The position numbers were made by a program, and so were the translations under genes. From Actinomycetota bacterium (lineage in GTDB: Bacteria > Actinomycetota > Acidimicrobiia > Spongiisociales > ZC4RG35), in the NCBI GenBank assembly GCA_019347585.1, contig JAHWLC010000040.1, positions 1 through 8,236 on the forward strand: a DNA stretch of 8,236 bases. Direction: 5' to 3'. The notes beneath the pieces are model-generated. The model saw only the letters and a list, made by a program, of their open reading frames with translations. It ran no database searches and was not told where the DNA came from. Positions 1-8,236 of this stretch are shown here, piece after piece (position 1 is the stretch's first letter; each line of letters starts with the position of its first letter).

Positions 1-221
1 ACCCCCGCCCCCCGTTCCGGGCCTCGGGGCTCCGCATCGGCACGCCCGCCATGACCACCCAGGGCATGAGAGAGGATCAGGCCGCCGAGGTGGCCACTCT
101 GATCGCTACCGCCCTCGAGGAGCGGGGCGACGAATCGGCGCTGGCCAAGGTGGAGACCCGGGTCCGCGAGCTGGCCGCCGAGTTCCCGCCTTACCCTGCC
201 GAGTTCGCCGGCCATGTCTGA
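1..221 (+). CDS. glyA: Serine hydroxymethyltransferase, C-terminal end (partial)
   Basis: This is the last 72 codons of a gene that begins upstream of the window; the reading frame starts at base 3 and ends at TGA 219-221. The enzyme is cytosolic and PLP-dependent. It converts serine and tetrahydrofolate to glycine and 5,10-methylene-THF, feeding one-carbon metabolism. Visible here is the conserved C-terminal stretch SGLRIGTPAMTTQGM (compare SGIRVGTPAITRRGF in E. coli GlyA). It is followed by the usual amphipathic helices and a final segment ending in EFPPYPAEF, where the family commonly ends near a YP motif. The catalytic lysine region lies outside the window. A strong hairpin starts 7 nt after the stop, so the gene is probably transcribed separately from the atp operon. 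Identity rests on the C-terminal motif only, but that motif is distinctive. Confidence 0.9.
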   Translation, partial: PRPPFRASGLRIGTPAMTTQGMREDQAAEVATLIATALEERGDESALAKVETRVRELAAEFPPYPAEFAGHV

Positions 222-228
222 CTATTTG

Positions 229-279
229 CGAACCCAGGGTTCTAGACCCCGTTTACCGAGGTGTAGAACCCTGGGTTCG
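229..279 (+). terminator. Long intergenic hairpin, candidate glyA terminator
   Basis: Bases 229-244 and 264-279 form a perfect 16-bp inverted repeat (cgaacccagggttcta / tagaaccctgggttcg). Pairing continues inward, with two mismatches, to 250/258 around a 7-nt loop. The structure starts 7 nt after the glyA stop, the expected place for a terminator, but no T-run follows on either side. Actinobacteria are reported to use hairpin terminators lacking a U-tract, which would fit. Each arm is also a near-palindrome by itself (AACCC-N-GGGTT), so a dispersed repeat or protein-binding site is possible instead. Confidence 0.6.
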
Positions 280-308
280 GACAAAGCAGCGCCTTGCCAG
301 GTCCGGGA

Positions 309-338
309 TTGGCCGTTCCGTCGCCCATCCGGTAGACT
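309..338 (+). promoter_or_regulatory. Possible sigma-70-type promoter of the atp operon
   Basis: TTGGCC (309-314) and TAGACT (333-338) are separated by 18 bp and resemble -35 and -10 boxes; the -10 fits the actinobacterial TAnnnT pattern. This would place the transcription start near 344-346, about 20 nt before the GTG of atpZ, inside the palindrome at 339-356. The -35 match is weak, so this is only the best candidate in the gap between glyA and atpZ. Confidence 0.35.
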
Positions 339-356
339 TTGTGAAGAAATTCACAA
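339..356 (+). promoter_or_regulatory. CRP/GlxR-type operator palindrome
   Basis: The site ttgtgaagaaattcacaa is a perfect 18-bp palindrome (7-bp arms, 4-nt centre). It contains TGTGA-N6-TCACA, the consensus half-sites and spacing of CRP-family regulators, including the mycobacterial Crp and corynebacterial GlxR proteins. It lies just downstream of the candidate -10 box and 9 nt before the atpZ start. At that place a bound regulator would be expected to block transcription, unless the real promoter is elsewhere. The same bases could fold in RNA as a 7-bp stem with a GAAA tetraloop. The motif match is direct observation; the regulator and its effect are inferred. Confidence 0.6.
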
Positions 357-365
357 GCTTAACGC

Positions 366-593
366 GTGAAGAACGACACCACCCACCGCCAGGTCGCATC
401 CGCCCTCAACGAGGGCTGGATGGAAGGCGGCTCCTTCCTCGGATCGATCCTGGCCGGTGCTCTTCTCGGCTACCTGGCCGACTGGTGGCTGAGCACCGAC
501 CCCTGGCTGGTGGTCACCGGCATCGTCGTCGGCTCCTATGCAGGCTTTCTCAAGATGTGGCAGTACCTGAAGAAGATGGACGGCCGGTCGTGA
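366..593 (+). CDS. atpZ: AtpZ, small membrane protein of the ATP synthase operon
   Basis: A 75-residue protein of the AtpZ (ATPase gene 1) family. It has a short polar N-terminus containing a GWMEGGSFLGS stretch, then two hydrophobic segments (about 22-42 and 47-65), and a basic end (LKKMDGR). The first segment is rich in glycine (LAGALLGYLADWWL), as is typical of the family. Such proteins sit at the start of atp operons and act with AtpI, either in c-ring assembly or in Mg2+/Ca2+ supply to the enzyme; the exact role is unsettled. The start is GTG 366: an in-frame TGA at 342 excludes extension, and the only later ATG (420) would remove conserved sequence. No clear Shine-Dalgarno site is visible, so a short or leaderless 5' end is possible. 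Its stop overlaps the start of atpI in GTGA. Confidence 0.82.
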   Translation: MKNDTTHRQVASALNEGWMEGGSFLGSILAGALLGYLADWWLSTDPWLVVTGIVVGSYAGFLKMWQYLKKMDGRS

Positions 594-1009
594 CCACCGA
601 TCAGAGCGACCAGGTGGCGGTGGAGAGCGTCCTCGCCCGGCACACCGCGGCGCGGGCCGTCTGGGTGGGCCCGCCCCTGATTCTCCTCTTCGCCGTCACC
701 GGGGGCTGGGTGGGCGCTTGGAGCGCCGCGATCGGGCTGGCCGCGGTAGTCGTCAACTTCCTCCTCGCCGGCGCCCTCCTCTCGATTTCCGCCCGGATCA
801 GCCTGGCGGCTTATCATGCCGCCGCCCTGTTCGGCTTCTTCCTCCGGCTGGGGCTGTTGGTCCTCACGATCCTGCTCATCGCCCGTTTCGTGCCGATCGA
901 CCGCTTCGCCTTCGGGATCAGCGCGGTGGCGTCCTATCTGGTGCTGCTGACCTGGGAGGCGGTCGCCGTGGCCAGGGGACGAGAAAGGGACCTGGATTGG
1001 ATCAGCTGA
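590..1009 (+). CDS. atpI: AtpI-like ATP synthase accessory membrane protein
   Basis: A 139-residue protein with four predicted membrane helices (about 23-40, 43-64, 75-99 and 107-127) and a charged C-terminus (ARGRERDLDW). Size, topology and position directly before subunit a match the AtpI/UncI family. That family assists assembly of the c-ring and is not part of the mature enzyme. I chose GTG 590, which overlaps the atpZ stop (GTGA, 590-593) and gives the normal family length. The frame is open back to 341, but that extension is arginine/proline-rich, overlaps atpZ and has no family character. No strong ribosome site is visible, so translation is probably coupled to atpZ. AtpI sequences are poorly conserved, so the assignment rests mainly on topology and context. 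Confidence 0.78.
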   Translation: MTTDQSDQVAVESVLARHTAARAVWVGPPLILLFAVTGGWVGAWSAAIGLAAVVVNFLLAGALLSISARISLAAYHAAALFGFFLRLGLLVLTILLIARFVPIDRFAFGISAVASYLVLLTWEAVAVARGRERDLDWIS

Positions 1010-1806
1010 TCATCGCCGTCGAGGAGTGCGCCTACGAGACCGAGCCGGTGTGCGCCCCCGCCGACGTGGCCGAACTTTTCGTCTACACCGAGACGCTGTG
1101 GAACACGCCGATCACCCGGACCATCTTCCTCATGGGCCTGGCGGCCCTCATCGTGATGGTGCTCCTCTATCTCGCCTACCGGCAGCCCCGTCTGGTCCCC
1201 ACCAAGTTCCAGGCCATGGTGGACAGCGTCGTCCAGTTCGTGCGCGAGGACGTGTCGATCGGGATCATCGGCCCGGAGGGGGTCAAGTACTTCCCCTACC
1301 TGCTCTCCATCTTCTTGTTCATCCTGGTGGGCAATCTCTTCGAGATCACCCCGCTCGTCAACTTCCCCATCACCTCGCGCATGGCGATTCCCGCCTTCCT
1401 CGCCATCGTCACCTGGTTCATCTTCGTCATCATCGGCTTCGCCAAGAACGGGTTCGGCTACCTGGCCGACGTGGTCTGGCCCCGCGCCGTTCCCGTGGTC
1501 CTGCGCCCGCTGGTGGGGGTCATCGAGTTCTTCTCGATCTTCTTCATCCGCCCGTTCTCGCTGGCCGTCCGGCTCTTCGCCAACATGGTGGCCGGCCACG
1601 TCATGCTCAGCATCCTGCTGGTGACCGGGTTCGTCTTCGTCACCAACATCGGTGAGATCCCGCTCAAGGGGTCATTCGGTTTCCTCTGGTTCGCCCTCGG
1701 CATCGGGATCTTCGTCTTCGAGATCCTGGTGGCGGTGCTCCAGGCGTACATCTTCACCCTGCTCAGCGCGGTGTACATCCAGACCTCGGTCCACCCGGAG
1801 CATTGA
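997..1806 (+). CDS. atpB: ATP synthase Fo subunit a
   Basis: Subunit a forms the two proton half-channels beside the c-ring. The start is TTG 997, preceded by AAAGGGA (984-990) at 6-nt spacing and overlapping the end of atpI by 13 nt. No other start keeps the N-terminus, since the first ATG codes for residue 46. This gives 269 residues, a normal length. Membrane segments lie near 42-61, 99-116, 129-148, 165-185, 188-215 and 226-258. The essential arginine facing the c-ring carboxylate is Arg192, in VRLFANMVAGH. His201 occupies the position of E. coli Glu219, and Glu242 that of E. coli His245. This reciprocal swap is known in many other bacteria. Gln249 in LQAYIF matches E. coli Gln252. The N-terminal tail, probably outside the cytoplasm, has two cysteines (11 and 19). 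Confidence 0.96.
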   Translation: MDQLIIAVEECAYETEPVCAPADVAELFVYTETLWNTPITRTIFLMGLAALIVMVLLYLAYRQPRLVPTKFQAMVDSVVQFVREDVSIGIIGPEGVKYFPYLLSIFLFILVGNLFEITPLVNFPITSRMAIPAFLAIVTWFIFVIIGFAKNGFGYLADVVWPRAVPVVLRPLVGVIEFFSIFFIRPFSLAVRLFANMVAGHVMLSILLVTGFVFVTNIGEIPLKGSFGFLWFALGIGIFVFEILVAVLQAYIFTLLSAVYIQTSVHPEH

Positions 1807-1819
1807 TGAGATCTCGTAG

Positions 1820-2115
<296 letters not shown>

Positions 2116-2116
<1 letters not shown>

Positions 2117-2673
2117 TGGAGCTGCTCGCAGTGCTGCTCCCGCTGGCCCAGGAGGAGGCGGAGGAAGGTGGAAACGGGGGCCTCGAGATCCTTCTTCCGC
2201 CCACCAACGAGCTGATCGCGGGGATCATCGCCTTCGCCGTCGTCTTCTTCTTCGTCTGGCGCTGGGCGGTGCCAGCCATCAACCGGGCCCTGGAGCAGCG
2301 TCAGGCGGCCATAGCGGGCCAAATCGAAGAGGCGGAGAAGGCCAAGGCCGAGGCGGAGAGCCTCCGCTCCGACTACCGCTCCCAGCTCGACCAGGCCAGG
2401 GCCGAGGCGAACCGGATCATCGAGGAGGCCCGGGAGACCGCAGAGCAGGTGAGAGCCGACATCGTGGCCAAAGCCGAGGAGGAGGCCAACCAGATCAGGG
2501 AGAAGGCCCGGGAGGAGGCGGCCGCCGAGAAATCGCGGGCGTTGGCCGAAGCCCGTTCCCAGGTGGGCGACATCTCCGTCGACCTCGCCGAGAAGATCGT
2601 CGGCGAGTCCCTCGACGCCGAGGCCCATCAGAGCCTGATCGACCGCTACCTGGCCGACCTCGAGAGGCTGTGA
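2116..2673 (+). CDS. atpF: ATP synthase Fo subunit b
   Basis: Subunit b is the peripheral stalk that holds the alpha3beta3 head to subunit a. The 185-residue product has a short hydrophobic N-terminus ending in LAQEE (1-14) and a glycine-rich linker. One membrane helix follows (about 33-52, with AFAVVFFFVW), then a long charged, alanine/glutamate-rich coiled coil (about 55-165) with EAEKAKAEAESL-type repeats, and a C-terminal end that should contact delta. The LAQEE-type start is common in actinobacterial b subunits. It is a stand-alone b subunit, not the b-delta fusion of mycobacteria. ATG 2116 overlaps the atpE TGA by one base (TGATG) and no ribosome site is evident, so translation is probably by reinitiation after atpE. 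Confidence 0.95.
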
Positions 2674-3212
2674 CCTTGGCGGCCGACCACATCTCCGGAT
2701 ACGCCAGCGGGCTCTTCGAGCTCGCCCGCGCCGAAGGTGTGCTCGACCGCGTCGAGGACGAGCTGTTCGCGCTGGCCCAGGCCGTGGAGCGCTCCGGCGA
2801 CCTGCGATCCGCCCTCACCGACCCCGAGCTGCCCATCGACAGGAAGCAGGCGGTGGTCGACGAGCTCATCGGGGGCCGGGCCTCCCGGCTCACCGTCGGA
2901 GTCGTCCAGTTCATCGTGAGCCAGGGCAGGGCCGACGATCTCGCCGACATAGTGCGGGCCATGCTGGAGCAAGCGGCCGCTTCCCGCGACCGCGCCCTCG
3001 CCGAGGTCAGGTCGGCAGTACCTCTCGACGACCAGACCGTGCAGCGTCTCCAATCGGCGCTGGGCAAGACGACGGGAAAGCAGGTCGAGGTGAAGGTGGT
3101 GGTCGACCCCTCCGTCATCGGCGGCATCGTGGCCCGGGTCGGCGACACCGTCATCGACGGCTCGATCGCCCGTCGCATCCAATCAGTACGCCAAGCCGTC
3201 AACACCCGATAG
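2670..3212 (+). CDS. atpH: ATP synthase F1 subunit delta
   Basis: The delta/OSCP subunit caps the F1 head and binds subunit b. The 180-residue product has the family layout. A helical N-terminal domain (about 5-105) begins with [14 protein letters not shown]. The C-terminal domain includes the signature [19 protein letters not shown] from residue 151. Length is normal for a free delta. GTG 2670 overlaps the atpF stop in GTGA. A TTG two codons later (2676) is a real alternative, because GAGAGG (2662-2667) is only 2 nt from the GTG but 8 nt from the TTG. Either choice leaves the protein essentially unchanged. The gene ends 7 nt before atpA. Confidence 0.95.
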   Translation: MTLAADHISGYASGLFELARAEGVLDRVEDELFALAQAVERSGDLRSALTDPELPIDRKQAVVDELIGGRASRLTVGVVQFIVSQGRADDLADIVRAMLEQAAASRDRALAEVRSAVPLDDQTVQRLQSALGKTTGKQVEVKVVVDPSVIGGIVARVGDTVIDGSIARRIQSVRQAVNTR

Positions 3213-3219
3213 GAGCCCC

Positions 3220-4761
<1,542 letters not shown>

Positions 4762-4767
4762 CGATCG

Positions 4768-7146
<2,379 letters not shown>

Positions 7147-7147
<1 letters not shown>

Positions 7148-7494
7148 TGCCCCAGACCTTCCACGTCGACGTGGTCTCCCCCGAGGCCACGGTGTGGAGC
7201 GGCGAGGCGACGGTGGTCGTCGCCCGCACCCCGGAGGGGGAGTTCGGGGTCATGGCAGACCACGAGCCGATGATGGGGGCGTTGGCCACCGGGCCGGTGG
7301 AGATCGAGTCCGCCAACGGGGAGCGCACCACGATCGGCGTCCATGGCGGGTTCATCCAGGTGCTGGAGAACCAGGTGACCCTGATCACCGACCGCGCCGA
7401 GATCGCCACCACTCCCTCCGACGCCAAGCAGGTGGCGCAGCGTCTCGCCGAGGAGCAGGAAGCCGAGGAGGGCGCCGAGACCGACCAGGGCTAG
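7147..7494 (+). CDS. atpC: ATP synthase F1 subunit epsilon, short form
   Basis: Epsilon sits at the base of gamma, links it to the c-ring and can inhibit ATP hydrolysis through its C-terminal helices. The 115-residue product has the complete N-terminal beta-sandwich domain (about 3-88): FHVDVVSPEATVWSGEA, then EGEFGVMADHEPMM, and HGGFIQVLENQVTLITDRAE. After it there is only one helix-length segment (about 91-108), then an acidic tail. Typical epsilon subunits of 130-140 residues carry a two-helix arm containing an ATP-binding motif, which is not seen here. Short epsilon subunits are known in actinobacteria. GTG 7147 shares a base with the atpD TAG; ribosome-site candidates (AAGGG, AGGCGG) are poorly spaced, so coupling to atpD is likely. 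It is the last atp gene. Confidence 0.93.
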
Positions 7495-7522
7495 GCAGAC
7501 GCCACCTGTTTGAATCCGCACG

Positions 7523-8236
7523 ATGATCTCCGGCGCCGACGTGCCACTCCTGGTACTGCTGGCCTTCGCCTTGCTCCTCGCGGTCTTCCTCGCCGCCGCC
7601 GAGTCTTCGCTGCTCCGCATCTCCGAGATCAGGGCGAGGTCGCTGGCGAAGACCGGAGATGCCCGCGCCCGGCGTGTCGCCAGGCTGCTCGCCCGGCTCC
7701 CCGAGGTTCTCAACCTGATCCTGCTCCTCGCCCTCCTCTCCCAGATCGGAGCGGCCACGATCACCGGAATCCTCGCCCAGCGTTGGTTTGGCAACGTCGG
7801 TGTCACCATCGCTTCGATTGTCCTCACCGTTCTCCTCTTCATCTACGGCGAGGCCATTCCCAAGACCTACGCCATCCGTCATGCCGAGAAGACGGCGAAG
7901 TTCGTCTCGAGCGCGATCGCACTTCTCGACCGCCTGCTCCGGCCACTGGTCGCCCTGCTGGTTTGGATCGCCGACATCCAACTGCCCGGCCCCGGGATCA
8001 CCACCACCCCCACCGTCACCGAGGAGGAGCTGAAGCTGCTGGCGGGGGAGGCGGTCCATGAGGGCGAGATAACCGAGCAGGATCGGATCCTCATCGAGCG
8101 AGCCTTCCGCTTCGGGGATCGACGCGCCGACGACATCATGGTGGCGCGTCCCGAGATCGTGGCGGTCGATGCGGACACGCCGCTGGACGAGGCGATCGAG
8201 GCCGCCCTCCGCTCCGGGCACCGTCGCATTCCCGTG
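7523..8236 (+). CDS. CNNM/CorC (HlyC)-type membrane protein with CBS domain, partial
   Basis: The first 238 codons of a gene that continues beyond the window. An in-frame TGA at 7511 makes ATG 7523 the earliest start; no ribosome site is evident. The N-terminal CNNM (DUF21) membrane domain has hydrophobic segments near 9-28, 62-84, 93-112 and 128-150. It includes AAAESSL in the first helix and the GEAIPKTYA motif (109-117). An acidic helical linker, TEEELKLLAGEAVHEGEI (166-183), leads to the start of a CBS domain (ADDIM at 202-206, then SGHRRIPV). Full proteins usually have a CBS pair and often a CorC-HlyC domain, which would lie downstream. Family members are linked to Mg2+ (or Co2+) export and resistance, although many carry old hemolysin names. 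It lies 28 nt after atpC, so it may belong to the same transcript. Confidence 0.88.
   Translation, partial: MISGADVPLLVLLAFALLLAVFLAAAESSLLRISEIRARSLAKTGDARARRVARLLARLPEVLNLILLLALLSQIGAATITGILAQRWFGNVGVTIASIVLTVLLFIYGEAIPKTYAIRHAEKTAKFVSSAIALLDRLLRPLVALLVWIADIQLPGPGITTTPTVTEEELKLLAGEAVHEGEITEQDRILIERAFRFGDRRADDIMVARPEIVAVDADTPLDEAIEAALRSGHRRIPV

Noticed and set aside
341..589. N-terminal extension of atpI back to GTG 341
   Set aside because: The extension overlaps atpZ in another frame, is Arg/Pro-rich and would start inside the palindrome; GTG 590 gives the normal length.

Overview
The window is a complete F-type (F1Fo) ATP synthase operon on the + strand. It is preceded by the 3' end of glyA and followed by the 5' part of a CNNM/CorC-type membrane protein gene. 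The DNA is GC-rich, with strong G/C third positions, GTG and TTG starts and many stop/start overlaps. Subunit c (core around [10 protein letters not shown] and ARQPE) and the b-subunit N-terminus (LAQEE before the membrane helix) resemble actinobacterial proteins. I therefore infer a high-GC actinomycete. It is not a Mycobacterium: b and delta are separate genes rather than a b-delta fusion, and alpha lacks the long mycobacterial C-terminal tail. A deep lineage such as Acidimicrobiia is a guess only.

Layout: glyA C-terminus (1-221); a long hairpin (229-279) as candidate glyA terminator; a possible promoter (309-338); a perfect CRP-type palindrome (339-356). The genes follow in order: atpZ (366), atpI (590), atpB/a (997), atpE/c (1850), atpF/b (2116), atpH/delta (2670), atpA/alpha (3220), atpG/gamma (4768), atpD/beta (5723), atpC/epsilon (7147). 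A CNNM/CorC gene starts at 7523 and runs off the end. Most junctions overlap or are nearly touching. Only atpE (43 nt) and atpD (70 nt) have real leaders, and the atpD leader carries a 20-bp stem-loop.

Working together: AtpZ and AtpI are accessory membrane proteins for c-ring assembly and possibly Mg2+/Ca2+ supply. Subunits a, b and c form the proton-driven Fo. Delta and b form the stator. Alpha3beta3 is the catalytic head, and gamma-epsilon the rotor. All active-site motifs checked are intact, so the enzyme should be functional and proton-coupled. The downstream CNNM-type gene may link Mg2+ homeostasis to Mg-ATP production.

I found no exotic or mobile system here. The novelty is regulatory: the CRP-like operator, the two long intergenic hairpins and a terminator-like element inside atpG.
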